In this document: positions 40,881-54,700 of the stretch, in pieces
How positions within the stretch are numbered: position 1 is the first letter of the stretch
Layout: each line of letters begins with the position of its first letter
NCBI RefSeq assembly: GCF_963678635.1
Contig: NC_087071.1
Location: forward strand, 42,172,153 to 42,236,152
Length of the DNA: 64,000 nt
Reading direction: 5' to 3'
DNA from: Symsagittifera roscoffensis
Lineage: Eukaryota > Xenacoelomorpha > Acoela > Convolutidae
Position numbers and translations under genes: made by a program
Notes under the pieces: model-generated
Told to the model about the DNA's origin: nothing
Databases searched by the model: none
The model's input: the letters and a program-made list of their open reading frames with translations, nothing else

Positions 40881-43721
40881 ATCGAAATTCCAGCGTCTCC
40901 CGGCACATCTTCCCGATCTAAACTTTCGGTTGAAGTCGCACCGTCATGTCTGTGGTCTAATCACAAGCCAGTTGTCCAGTGCTGTTCCATGCGATTTCCC
41001 TATCTTCACGACCTTGGTCGAGTAATGGACTATGGTGTACATCTAACTCCCTCGTTGCTTGTTTCTCTTTGTCTTCAGAGTCCTTTTGAATGCCGGCTAG
41101 AACCATTTCTTCTAAAGTTATCTGTACCTTCTTTTTTCGAGCTATTTGATTCCTTACCAGAAAACGATCATTCATTGAAGTTTTCTCTTTCTACAGTAAC
41201 AATTTCCTAGAATTATCACTCAGCTTAGGTATCATTAACTTATTTAGGTTCATTCCTATTGATTCCTTATGAATATTACTGTGCTATTAGTTTACAGATT
41301 TCTTGCGTAAAGATGATCAATAGTAGTAAGACAATACGACAATATTCTAAGGTTAAATTCCCCAGTGACACCGATTTTTTTGATATCATTATAGCGTAAA
41401 GCCAATTTATTTTCAAAAGCAAGCAATAGATGTGTTGTTGGGTTCAAAACTACTACAATATGATGATCCCTATTTTATAAAACATAGATATATATATATA
41501 TAGCTAACAGGTTTCTTTAAAATGAAGCAGAAACTTTTTTTTCTAATCGAATAGAAAATCGCAACTAAATTGCTTCTTCTCGAGTTAAACTTCTTCTCGA
41601 GTTAAACTTAATTTTCTTAGATCAATTTTAGAGTTGCTGAACAACTACTTTGTACCTAATTCTAGAGTTGCGTCACTATGTGAGTATTAACTTAATTTCT
41701 TGAGTGCATTTTTAAGTGATTATTTTGAGGTGAGGCGAGTTTTAGGTTGATCCATCTGGAATCGATTAAAGTTCCACTGTTCAATAAAAACTATCGGTAT
41801 ATTTAAGCTACCGACCCTGTTCTTAATGCGTTCGCGGGAATAAGCTCGCGTACGTGGGAATAAGCTCGCGTACGTGGGAATAAGCTCGAGCTTCGAGAAT
41901 AGCGCAGCCCATACACACGGCAGTGAGACCGCTAAGGAACGGAATCAAGCAGAAGAGAAGGCCGAAAAGAACGGAATAAAGGACACTTCGACAATATCTT
42001 CCACTCGGGAATACGACTTAGTAAATGACACGCCGACCTCACTCAGCAACAATGAGCGACACAAAGGGAAAAACTAACTGATGACACGATACGGGGAACA
42101 AAATCCATCATCATGTCCTAACTTTATCAACAAATCTAAGTGTTAGGAAAACCAGATTGCAGGAAAAATCAGTATGTGTTCCTATGATCCAGACGATAAA
42201 AGTTAGAATGTTGGAATATCTTCAGTTATGTGCAGTGCGCATATAGCCGGAGATATCGCAAAAGGAGTGCTCATAATGCAATGCGTGGATACCTGAAAGC
42301 TGGCAGTGAACGGCGCCAAACAACCGAAATCAAGGTTTGCTAGTCGCGGTGATCAGGAGAAACAAAGCTTGTCACCAGAAGAAATTGCTCCAACAGCAAC
42401 TATATCGGCGTGCAAGTTTTTTTGTTACGATCGTCAAATCGATGAACTGGGAGCCAAATACGGTTGATATAACGAAGCAATCAAGGCAAATTATGCAAGA
42501 TGTGATCACCAAGCCACCTGAAGAAGACTTCTGACGCGGCCCAGGAATGGTACCAGACCCTAATCAATCGGCTATACATGAATCGGATTATTGAATGCCT
42601 GACCCAACACTGTTTGATCTCAGGTGGAAACGAGATGAAAATATTGATAGTGCACTTAGACGACTTCCCATTTGGGGGAACGACGGAGTGCGGCGATCGA
42701 CTGAGACGATCGTTATAGGGAAAAAATGGGGTCAATTAAACGGCAGAGTTTTGAACGTCTCTGTCTATCAGTCAGTAGTTATTGCAATCATATTGAGGTG
42801 AGACCACGAACTAAAGTTACAATGTTTATCCAGGAATTCGAGAATATGTCAGCAGCAGACAACGAAATGACTGTTTTTATTAGGTTTGTAAACCTGGCCA
42901 GTTGACTGGTCGGAAAATTAAAATGCGTGACAACACTGATCAGACCGGACCATGAAAAACGACCTAACAATTTCTTGAGCCTGCTAAACACGAGACCGAC
43001 TTGAATTGTCATACGAGCGCTCAACATTGTAGTGCGACTGCACAGGAAACGTACAGTACAAGCAAAATCGTTTCAAAAACTAGATGGCCCATTACTGTTA
43101 GAAATTGATGCAAGCTACAAAGGGAGATTGACCATGGTTCAAAAAGCAGTCGTTAAAGCCAAAAACGGTGACCAAGTTTCACTGATTCACTTGCAATCGA
43201 AAACGGTGCGACGGACACATAAAGACCTTTTTGGAGCAGAGTCATGTGCGGCGATGCGAGACTGACTAATGAGGAATGTATGTACTAGAAAACTATCGTT
43301 TTTGACATGAGACTACAAGACAAGTTCGACAATAATACTTTTTTGACTTTTAAGAAGTCATTGAAATCATTGAAATCATTGAAGTCGCGATTCAATAACA
43401 ACGTGAAATTGCGCACATGACTCAAAACGGTGGGGAAATCGCTGATGTACGAGGGATTTTTTTTTCCGATTCTAACCCGACGTCGTTGATTTCAGACAAC
43501 TGTTTGACCAAAGCATTGGTCAAACAGTTGTCTGATGCAAATCGACTTTACCATTGACAACGCGTCAAAGATGTTAAACATGTTTGATTGCCTCAATGGA
43601 GAAGGAATCAAAATACACAAATGATGACATGTATGCAAGTAAACAGCCGGCATGGTCTTCAAAACAATCAGAATGTGATCAAACAAGAGAGCATGATAAA
43701 AATATGAACAGAAAAGAAGAT
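40881..43721. repeat. 2.84-kb tandem duplication, unit B
   Basis: The second copy of 37971-40841. It contains the same divergent frames (minus 41175-40957, plus 41874-42077, 42337-42534, 43032-43265), the 20-bp array at 41836, and a TA microsatellite at 41489-41502 that unit A lacks. Near its end a templated inverted insertion replaces 43 bases (see 43493-43534). Confidence 0.85.
43493..43534. repeat. Perfect 17-bp hairpin replacing unique sequence in unit B
   Basis: 43493-43509 and 43518-43534 are exact reverse complements separated by AAAGCATT. Unit A (about 40590-40650) has a 43-base unrelated segment where the right arm lies. Confidence 0.9.
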
Positions 43722-44127
43722 TAAAACTGAACCCTGATTAAAACTGAAGCTATACCCTTAGATACCCAAGTAGAGAACTAAGTTGATTAAATTTTACGTT
43801 AGAATGATAAAGAGGGGATGTTTAATGGTATAGTAGAGATGAATGTATTGTACTTGGCTGCGACCAAGTCTAGACGTTTGACCTTCAGGTCTGTAGACAC
43901 AATGATAACATGTCCGATCTAGATTGGAACCTAGCATATCAAAGAGAGGTAATTTAAGTCATGTCTCGTTCATCCGCCTAGCAAAAATATGGCTCTAAGT
44001 TTTATCGAGTGCTTTTGGAATATGATTTTTTTCCCAGCTCAGTAAACATTTTAAGAGTAAGCTCATTGAAAATTACACCTATTAAATGTAATTTTTTCTC
44101 ATTGGCAATGGATTTCCTTTGACTGCC

Positions 44128-45221
44128 CGCACCGAGCGCCCATGGATCATAATCGATTATATTGTCATAATATTGTCAGCATCTATAAAATGACAAAATA
44201 ATCGATTATAATCCATTCAAAATGGATTATAATCCTAATATTTTTTATCCTAATAAAATCCATTGTAATCGATTATAATCGATTACAATCGATTATATTG
44301 GATTTTTTCGAGGGGTTATTCATTAAATTTACATTTTTGTTCAAAATTATCTCATTTCCTGTTTAGTGTAGTTGCTACGTGTTATGTTTCATAAAATGTT
44401 ACAATTAAGAAAAAAAAAATATATATTTTTTGTCTCTACCTTTTTTCTAATTCATCGCAGTTTAACACTTCATTTTACCCCCCCCCCCCAGCCAGTTAAG
44501 CCCTCAGTACCCAGTATACTACCACCCACCAGTTTACTATCCCCCCCCCCCAGTTTAGCCCCCCCTCCCACCATTTACCCCCCCCCTCCAGTTTACCTTG
44601 CCCCTTTAGCGGGGGGGGGGGTTTAGAAAGCTTGACGGGGCGAGGTGATGACCAGTTTAACCCCCTCCCCGGTTTATTTACCCCCACCCCGTTCGGTTTA
44701 TTTTACCCCCCCCCCCCCCGGTTTACTTCCCCATCCCCCCAGTTTATACCCCCCAGTTTACATCCCTCCCCCCAGTTTACCCTGCCCCTTTAGTTGGGAG
44801 GGTGGGGGGGGGGGGGGGGGTAAAAAGCTTGAGGGGGCGAGGGAACGAAGTTGAGACACGGCATTTAATAAAAGACAGGGCATAAATTCTGCAAACTTCT
44901 CGCTAAATTTGCAAAATTTTGCAAAATTAATCGAATTTAGTTCTAAAAATGAAATGGATTATAATCAATGGATTTTCATTTCAAAATAATCGATTATAAT
45001 GGATTATCTTGGCAAAAAAAATCGATTTCAGTGACAAAAATATTGGATTATAATCGATTATAATGGATTATAATGGATTATATTTGTTCAAAAATAATCG
45101 ATTATAATGGCTATATAATCAATTTCGTGGTCTGAATTTTACATCCGTAATGGATTATAATCGATTATTTTTGTCTCGGGAATCCATTATAATCGATTAG
45201 AATCCATGGGCGCTCGGTGCG
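44128..45221 (-). mobile_element. 1-kb TIR element, copy 2 (inverted relative to copy 1)
   Basis: The same 18-bp ends CGCACCGAGCGCCCATGG, but internal order is the reverse complement of 19622-20642 (for example GTCAGCATCTATAAAATGAC lies at the left here). The C-run centre at about 44475-44830 differs in length and order from copy 1, showing rapid change. Flanks GACTGCC and AGTGTCC do not form a clear target duplication. Confidence 0.75.
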
Positions 45222-46607
45222 AGTGTCCTCGGGTCGATTGCAGAAGTTTCATTTAGATTTTAGGCAGTATCTGCTTTAGAGATGTTTGATTTGTTTTTTT
45301 TAATCGTTACACATGATGATCTTATGCTATTCAGTATAGCTCTTTCCAAAGCTTTTTTCGGTTCGATGAGCTGACTCCTGGGGAATGAACAGTTATCAAT
45401 TTTTCAACCACTAATAAGCAAGAGAATTTAAAGGTCGATTGTTTTCTCTTGTCAAGTTAAAACTATCTGTCTCGAAGATTTTTTAACACATAGGATAAAC
45501 AAACCGTTTTATCGACAATATTTACACACCTTTTGGAAAAAATGTATACAATTCATTAGAAATTAAAAAATTAATGTAAGAAAATTTTACTAATCCTGAA
45601 AAACGAAATATGTTATATAAATTAATGAAAAAACAACTGGTTAGGTTGTGAATTTTTGATAATTTTTGAATTAGTTTTGGAAGATATTAGATTTAAAAGA
45701 CAAACAACAAATTAGAATGGAAATAATGACACTTTTGGTGAAAAATCCTCTTTAATAAAAAGTTATCACACAGCTTGCCTCTCTTTTCAACTCCTAACGT
45801 GTATGACTTGTGTATCAGTTTGAAAGAAATCATTATTTAGGAAATGTCAGAGCGGATTTAAAAATTGCACTTCGGTGATCACAAAAAAAAATCACTTTTG
45901 ACCTCAAAAAACTTTAAAGCATTTTTTTAAATTGTGTTTGAAAGAACTTGGGGTAAATTTCAGCCCTTATGTGTTTGCCAATGGAATTAGAGAACATATT
46001 AATAACTTCCATCAGATTTCCTCAGAATTCTTAGAAGCCGTTTTTTTGAAAATTCTACTCGAAACAACTTTTGAGCAACATTTAGATCAACATTTTGCTC
46101 AACATATTAATAACTTCCATTATGGCCTCAGAATTTTTAAAAGCAGTTTTTTTTGAAAATTCTACTCGAAAGAACTTTTGAGTAATATTTTGAGCAACAT
46201 GTTGCAACCGTATTTCTTAATGGAAATAAAGACCACATTAAAATCATATCGCAAATTTTTTTCTAAATTACCAAAGGTTTAGTCTGGTTAAAGACAAGGA
46301 CTTCATGTTTTCTCAGCGAAGTTTTGTTTGTTCTAACCGCTTGCTTTTCGAATCCTCCACTAACTTACTCCTATCTTTATTGAGTTATTGCATTGTCTTC
46401 TGGTAAAAAAAATCGGTCTGGTAAAAGAACTAGCCCCACTCCCCCATTATAAGTTTTCATTGAGGCAAAATTTATCAACAACTTGTAAAGAATGCAAAGT
46501 TATCACCAAATCACTTTTAATTTTTGATACCATATCTTTTTCGATATCATGTTTTAGGGCCTTCAAAACATTTTCTCTGCTCAGACACAAAATTGTTGCT
46601 CTTTTAA
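45222..46607. other. AT-rich stretch without recognised gene
   Basis: No gene was identified. A local repeat (CATATTAATAACTTCCAT, 45995 and 46102) is noticeable. Frames 45932-46156 and 46388-46624 show no protein signature. Confidence 0.4.
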
Positions 46608-47945
46608 AACGAAACAAAATTTAAGGCTCATTTGAGTTAAGAGTTCACACTAAAAATTTTCATCCGAAACTGTTTCTCCCATATATCAGTAAACGAAACT
46701 ATCGCATTTGTTCGGACCACTCAGGCGTGATTAGTTAATTTTTATTGTATTTATAACTTTTTCCTCGCAAAATTAGACACGCAACGACAAGTCGACTAAT
46801 TTCGAGTAAAACAAAGCATAATAAACATTTTTTCCAACCTGATTTGACCAAAAATTGACGAAAAATTGGTTTAAAAAATAGTTTTTAGTCAAATTTAGAG
46901 CAAGTACAAAAATAGTGTAGATACGCAAAAAACTCGACAAAAAAACTTAAGTATTGCATATTAAAAAGAAATGCAATACTGATGTTGTAAGCCTACCTTT
47001 AACTGCTCTGCACTAACCACGCGCAAAGCAAATTCAAAAATTGAAGAAAAAGTTTAAGAATTTAAAATTTTATATGTAACACAAAAAGCAATTCGCCATT
47101 CGCCTGCTCCTTGAGGATTTGTGCAAGAGGTCGAAGATTCAAAGAATTTAGGGTTTTTATTAAATAATGAATCGAATTCGACTTTCCGGGTTAAACAATA
47201 ATTCTTATCATTGATTTTCCAAAACGTAAATGAAAAAATTCTTGTCATACTCCCGCGTTGACATCCACGCAACAAAAAGACTAGTCATGCAATTTCTCCT
47301 TGAAAAATTAGTCAAACACTCCCATAATATGAGAACTGTATGACTAGCAACTTTTCCAAAACAAAAAAATTGTTATTAAGAGTCGATGAACATAGTTAAG
47401 ACCCTTATATAGATCGTGATAATTTTTAACAGGAAAATTCAGAAAATGTTTTCAGGCAGAAACTTGAATTGTTGTTGATTTCAGCTCATTTCCTTAGTTC
47501 AAAGGAAGGCAAACTCCACTATCGAACAGCATAACGTGATCGACTTCTAGGTTGGAAAAAAAAAGATTTTATTTTTAGATTTCCCAGCGTAATGAAAGTT
47601 TGACCTATTGATCTATCAAAAACTGTCCATCAAAAAAATCGTTAGTGAGTTTCAAAGAACTTCAAGGTTTTTACTGAGAAACTCGAAAGTTGAGTTTTTC
47701 AAACCAAGTCAGAACTTCGTTCTGTTTTATTGACTTCACTGATTCTTTTTCAACTGTCTGTTGGCTATGTTCTTAATCATGAAGCTCATAAAACTAGTTA
47801 ATGGTCAAATGGTAGTCTTCAAACTTGTTCGAATGGACAAAAAAAAATTTAATTCTTTTTTTTTGAAAAAGGCTAGTCATTCAGTTACCATACTTCGACT
47901 ATATTTATAGCTGAATTAGGTTTTATAAGGACATTTTCATAGGGC

Positions 47946-50900
47946 TTCAGGAGAACTATGATTCTTGGCTTGTTTGAACGATAAAATTTATTCTGACTAT
48001 GAACGAAGACTTTTAAAGCAAAATTTCGGTATGGTAAAGTTGAGTCAAATAAAGTCGTTTGTAAATCAATTCGAAAACTTTGACTATCGTCAAATATATC
48101 ATTAACACAGTGCGACTTGCCTCTTTTCATCAAAAGTTATTAAACACGGAACTGCTCGTAGCACAGCAAAACCATTAGTATCCCGATTTTCCGTTAACGT
48201 CAAGGGAAATGTCTTTGGCTAACCAAAAACAGAGGATTTTTTTTTCCTTTCTCAGTTTATTTTCCTTGTTATTTTCCTTAGTTTTTTGGGCCGGGCAACA
48301 AATAAGAACCTAATTCAGTTTTTATGGATTTTTTGCTACTGATTTTCAAAAATAACGCAAATTAATTAGTCCAACGCTGTTCAGTCTTTGAACAGCATTG
48401 GACTAGATAGTTTGCAATAACTTTTGAAAATTATTAGCATAAAAGCAAAAAAATCGAATTAGGCTCGGACCCGAGCTTGAAATTTTTGCCTCCCAACTGG
48501 ACCGGGCCTCAAACTCAGGCCCGGTTTCAACTCTGGTTCACAGTCGCAAGTAGTCTGACAATAAAGCACACGAAAACAACCAAATGCTATAAGATTTTTG
48601 AGTTTGAACCTGGACTTTTGAGACTGTTTACAATAACTAAGGTTAAAAAAGAACTTGGTCAAAAAAGCTTGTCGAAATTCAAAAGCTAGGTCAGTCAAGA
48701 GTCTACTTGCTGATTATAGGGTTTCAGAAACTCTATTCGATACTTATTTTGAAACAATCCTGTTCAGTCAGTTATCTCATTTGCGTGTTAATTTTTAGTT
48801 TTTTTTTCGGCAAATACTTTTTCCTTGTCGTTTTTTCATAGGCACCGAAACATTATGTAGTTGAATTATACACAATAAGTTTAAATAATTGGAGCTGCAA
48901 AGCACTGTGAAACAATAAAAGGTAAAACTATCGTTTGAGGTAACAAGACTGCAGGTAGCAGTGCTGAGATTTGAATATTCGCCCTGACGAAAAGGTATCT
49001 CACTGAACTTGTAGAAATTTTTTTGGCTACTCATCCCTCCACGCGCAGCTTTGAGTACAAAAGGGTATAACCCGTTTATATAAACCAGTGTACATAAACC
49101 AGCCAAAGTATAAACCAATCGAAAAAGTGCAGATTGTATAAACCCGTCGAAAAGTTACGACAAACAAAACTAAAGTATATAAAGCAGCCGAAAAGTTACG
49201 TCAAATGAATCAAAGTTGCATATAACTTTCGTAACTGTTATATTATTTTACATAACTATTACATAACAATTACACATTTTTGGCTGGTTCATGTACCACC
49301 GTATACACGCGTTAGTGGTAAAAACAAGCTGAATTTACCTCAATATGGAATGTTTGTGAGATTATTCAAGTAACTGGTTGGTTACTTGTAAACATGCACT
49401 TGAGAAAAATCATCATAACACTTTTAAGATGAAAATAATGTTCATTTCTATCCTTCCTATTTTTTGTTGCGAATGATCAGCGCAATGGTTTTTTTCGGCA
49501 TTTGTTTTCTGTTTTTAAAAAAAGCTAAATCGAAAACGCCTAATTGAAAAGTCGAAATCTGATTAAATATAAACACTATCCAATCTTAATTTTTCCGTCA
49601 TTTTAATCCAAAAAAAAAAGATTTCGATTTGCAAACTGACTTTTTTGAGGAAAAGAAAATAAAAACTTTATCTTTTTGAATTGCTGATTAAACTAAAAAT
49701 TTTTGCAAACAAGTTGACTTAGCGGCATCAAATCTTCCAAATGGACTTCAAATCCGATCAAACATTGATAGTAATTATGAACAAAAAGTATATACAAATT
49801 TGTTTTCGACATAGCGCAATCTCTTTTGTTCAATTGCTTTTTCCAGGTAGTATAAGAAAACGATAGCCAGTATTTGAAAAACAAATTTTGATGTCATAAA
49901 AAACTGTTTCATCAATTTATTTGAATGAAGCTCGAAATTTGAAAAAAAAAAAAATTCTAAGGACGATAAAAAACCGTTTCCTGTGGAAGCTGCAATCAAA
50001 CTAAGAAAGCCCATGAAAAAAATGAAATAGCGACAAATCGAAATTGAAATCCTGGCAGTCATAGTGTTTTGGGAACAAGTTTTTTATTTAGCTCAATCTT
50101 TCTGGGTCTATTTTATGGCACTACAAGAATAAGATGTGTTCTCACACGTGTGAACAAAAAACGGCGCGACAATCAGTTTATGAATCATTTAGGTTGAAGA
50201 GAAGCAGTTTTCTTCCACTGAATTGCCACTAAGCAGACAAAAATCTCGTCAGTTTGATCAAAAAGTAAAGTCCTTAATTTTTGATAATTTTCAAAAACCA
50301 ACAGACTGAAGAAATGTTTGCTTTTTTGTTATAAATTCCATCTTTGAGATCTGGTTACAATTTAAAAGCAATACGTTCAGATTAATTCATTGGTGTTTTG
50401 TTTGATTTACTGCTTACACTTTTAACTATTTTATCGCTTTTACCTAATTGATTGATTTTCTGCTTACTCTTTTCTGCGAATTGTTTCACCCAATTTGATT
50501 TTTTATGTTCGAATTTGACCCAAAATGAACCCCTCAACTGACCAGTTTCGAAACAATTTTTTTTGCATCAAGATTTTTCATACTCCGTTAAAAAACCGGT
50601 CAAAAGAAGAAATTTGTTCATAGAAAAAACTCCTAGGCGCAACTTCAACGATCCTTGTCCTAACGAAAATTATCCGAGTCTTTGGTCTTCTCCTCATACA
50701 AAGTGACTTCATCACAAACCTTTAAAGACTTCTGTAATTTTGCTGAAAACCGAACAACAGTTTGTTCCCGTGGGTTAAACCAAATTTTTGAAGATAAACC
50801 AATTTTTTTAAATCAGTATCATTCAATCAGATTCCAAGTTGAAAATAGATGCTTTTTATACGTACATAATAAAGTGCCCATACCAGGGCGAAACAATGAT

Positions 50901-51790
50901 TGTTGCTATTGTCATTTGATGACGATGAAAAAAATTTTGTATATTGAAACAAAGTTCATGCATTTTTTTAATTTTTACATCCCCACAGTCAATTTAGTGA
51001 CACAATTTGTAACAAATTGGCAATGGCACCATTTTTCAGGGTAAAATGATTGCCTTAATGCTCCGCGACCACTGAAAGTGGGGAGGAACATTCTCTTCGG
51101 GTTTTAATTTTTTACTCATGTTTTTCAAAGCCGAATCAGGTACCACAAAAATGCATGGAATAATTTATCAATCTACGTACTTTGCAGTTCAACTTAAAGC
51201 TTATTGATGTGTCTTCATCAAAAATTTCTAAAGGTAACGAAAAAAATTGTCAAAAAATTTTTCAGTGTTGATTTGAAATTTAGGATTTTTAGTATAACTT
51301 CCAGCGAAACTGGTTTATAATTTTGAGCAAGCAGTTGTTGTGATAGAGGAAAAAGAAGTCAAAACTTATCAGTACTTTAGGAAAAAAATTCTTTTTTGAT
51401 GTTTGTGTAAGCTCCTTTTTGTCAATAAGTTATTTTCAATTTGTTTTCTTTTTTTCAAAATTAGGTTGATTTTTTTGATATTGTTTGTTTATATATTTTT
51501 TTTCACTAAAACTGTTATCAATTAGGCAATATATCCATACTGTCATTTAACAATAAGTAAAAATGACCTAGACAATTTTCCTAAGTGTTATATTATGATT
51601 GATATCGGAACATTTTGTGCTATTTGCACAGCAGCGGGCTACCTTTTTTCTGATTCTAAATAACTTTTTTGGGCACAACAAAATCAATTTATGCGAAACT
51701 TTTTAATTGTTTTTCTCAAAATGAGACTTCTATAAAAGATCATAAATGGATATAAAATCTCTCCTAAAATTCTCTAAAAAAAATTGGGCT
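47946..51790. other. Non-coding stretch with small repeats and hairpins
   Basis: Contains a 17-bp hairpin with one mismatch (48367-48383 with 48389-48405), a GC-rich block with the perfect hairpin ACCGGGCCT/AGGCCCGGT at about 48511-48535, and repeated TATAAACCAG-type words at 49065-49190. The 120-codon frame at 50682-51044 has several Cys but no recognisable family, and I do not call it a gene. Confidence 0.4.
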
Positions 51791-54700
51791 GGAAAATTTT
51801 TTAAAAACAAAATAAAGTGTATACTTTTGAAGTTGCACTCCTAAGGACATCAAGCCATACAAAAAACTTTAACTGAGCTCTGATGTTCATCTTATTTTGA
51901 GAAAAAAAATTGTGTGTTTTTTGGTTAGTTTTATCTCTCTGAGTATATTTTTTGAACCAGTTGTGAAAACGCAATCTGGTATTGGTCTTATTATTAGAGC
52001 AAAGCAAAAAACGTGTGTTTTTGGAGTAGTATAATCTCAATGAGTCTATTTTAAGAACCAGTAGCGTAACCTGTTGTCACCGTGGTAAAAATAAAAAAAA
52101 ATTAATTTAAAAAAATTTGATTTTCAAAGTTTTCTGTTCAAAACAAGCAGAATTTCACCTAGACCGACCAAACGAAAAAATTGCCTATCATCAAATTAAT
52201 CAGTAAGTTAAGTGATCTTGATTTTTTCCAAGTAAATAGAAACAATTAAAACGGCTTCTGTTAACACAGGTAGAAGAAAAATTTGAAAAGTTTTTTGTGA
52301 TTTTCTGATCGGTTAACATAATTAGATTAAGTGACTGCCTACACTTCAAAATCACAAAACTAATCACGAGCGTTACCTAGGCCAATTTGAATGCTTCTTT
52401 GCATTTGATTTTGGTCTTTTTTGCGTTTTCCAAATTTTTTTTTTATTATTATTTTTTAAATTCTGTGTTTTTTTAAATCCGGCAACAATTGATGCCCAGT
52501 AAACTCTAAGTTCAAGTGGCAATAGTTTTTTCACTGCTTGTGATATGACAAAATTATTTAAATATCGCCAGACATCAAATCCAGCTTAAATGAAACAATG
52601 AACCGTAAATGAAATAAAGAAACTTTAGTTCTTTTATATGGGATAATCTCCCTACACAGAAGAGTAAAGAGAAAAAATTTGTGTCCCGCAACGTATTAAT
52701 AAGGCAAATCTATTTTCGCGAATTCAATTAAGAAGGTATATTGAATTTTATTTTTCTAGAACCAAACCAAGACTGAAAAATTTATAATCTTTGAATTACT
52801 ATCTTACGCTAGCAAACCCTTGAAAGCTTTGAATTGTAAAAAATATCTTCCGAACGGATATTAAACAACCCTCTCGCACAAGCATTACTTTGAAAACTGT
52901 AGAACAACTTGTCCACTTTGAACCATTTCAAGCCTATTGCTTTAGTGTTTCTCAAATCAGGATCTTGAAGTAGACTATTTGGACATATAAAGTCTTCCAA
53001 ATGTCATCTAACCCGCAGTTTGGGCTGAATTTTTTTTCGGAACAACAGCAAAAAATGAATGAGTTAAGGGATGAGGCTCATATCAAAAAACCCCATTGAA
53101 AAAATGAAATGAAAATATAGCGGTTTTAAATGGATTTTGAAACGTAACCAATATTTTGAGAACAACAAAAACAACTTGTTTTTTGTCGAAATTCATCTTT
53201 TCTGCTTCTATTCTAGATCTACAAGAAAAATCATTTTTTCATCCCAATTGAGGTTTTTGAAATTGTTCAATGTTACCAAAAAATGTTTTAAAGTTTTCTA
53301 AGTTTAGGCTTGAGAATACTTTAAAAATAACAAAAATTGTGTGTACTTTTTAAATTGCACTTGAAAATAGGACACTCTCTCAAGAAATTGAATTGGTGAA
53401 ATATAGTCACCCAAAAAACTTAAATGAAAATTGACAATGCTCTAATTTTCCAGAACAAAAAAGGCGTGTTTTTTTAGCGTAGTTAAACCTCTTTGATTCT
53501 TTTTTTAGAACCAGAAGAAAAACCCGTTGCACGCACACATATGAACCCTTCTCAAAAAGTGGAACTGGCGACATAAAATCATCCGGAAAGAACTTACGTG
53601 CAATCTGGTACTGGTCTTTTTAAGAGAGCACGACAACAAAAAAATGTGTGTGTGTTTGGCGTAGTTCAGTCTCTCTGCGTCTATTTTGAGAACCAGTAGG
53701 GAAATCTGTTCTCAACCGGGCCAATAATTTCACTTGAAACAAATTTCACTCGAAGACCAGTTGATTTTCAAATACTTTTAGTCACAACAAGCAATTTCTT
53801 CCATCAAAGATCATCAAAATCAAGCAGACGAAAATGTTGTCTATCGCCAAACTTATCAGTGAGTAAATTGCATTTTTTTTTCATGTATACAGTAACAAGA
53901 TTTTCTTATCATCGCAAAATAATAGGTGTCCCAGGTGATCTTTAACGCCGAACAAACTGTTTAGAGGAAAAATATTTTGTTTTTTTTGCAATTTTTTTTT
54001 CATCGGGTAACAAATTAATACCAAGATGCTCGCTCTGATTCATTTGGATTTAGATCAATTGACTGCATACATTTTGAAATCACAAAATAACGGTTATACC
54101 ACATTGGCTAGCCCAATTTGATTACTTTTTTCAATTGATTTTTGTTTGTTTTTTAGTTTTCCAATTTTGTTTAAGTTTTTTTGTAATTTATAATGAAATG
54201 TTTTTATTCTGACAACGAAATATGCTCAGCAAACTCCGCTGAACTTATTGGGAATAGTTCGTTCTACTGCCTATGCTTCGGAAGTATTAAGCAAATAGCG
54301 CGAGTTATCTAATCCAACCTAAAAAAAAACGAGTAGTTTGAAAAGTAAGCTCTAAATTTACAAGCCTCTAATAACTTTCAGTTCGCAGATCTCTGCAAAC
54401 AAAAATTTCGTGAAAAACACTGTCAGGGATTTACAAGGTGATTTTGTCGTGACATTTGTGAGTTTGTTTCGAAGCTGTCCTTATCAGGGCAAAAAATTTT
54501 TAAACTTCGAATGCCTTTAATTGTCAATGAAAATGTTTCGACTAATTGAAGCAATAGAAACTTTCTAAGTGAGATTAATAAAAAATTCCTTTTTTTGCAT
54601 GGACTAAATCAACAAAATGAATTTGCGTCAAAACAAAATTTATCAGACACAGCTATTTTCATTAGCTCTTTTTGGTATATATATTTATCGACTTTTGTTC

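Larger units (their letters stand above)
43722..47945. repeat. Segmental duplication, copy 2 (partner 27301-29058), interrupted
   Basis: 43722-44085 continues the similarity to 27301-27745. The copy is then interrupted by about 2.5 kb including the TIR element at 44128, and resumes at about 46608 through 47945. The part after 47945 does not match the membrane-anchor frame of copy 1. Confidence 0.7.

Noticed and set aside
50682-51044. 120-codon frame with several Cys
   Set aside because: No domain pattern, splice sites or neighbouring exons to support it. Composition matches the local AT-rich background.
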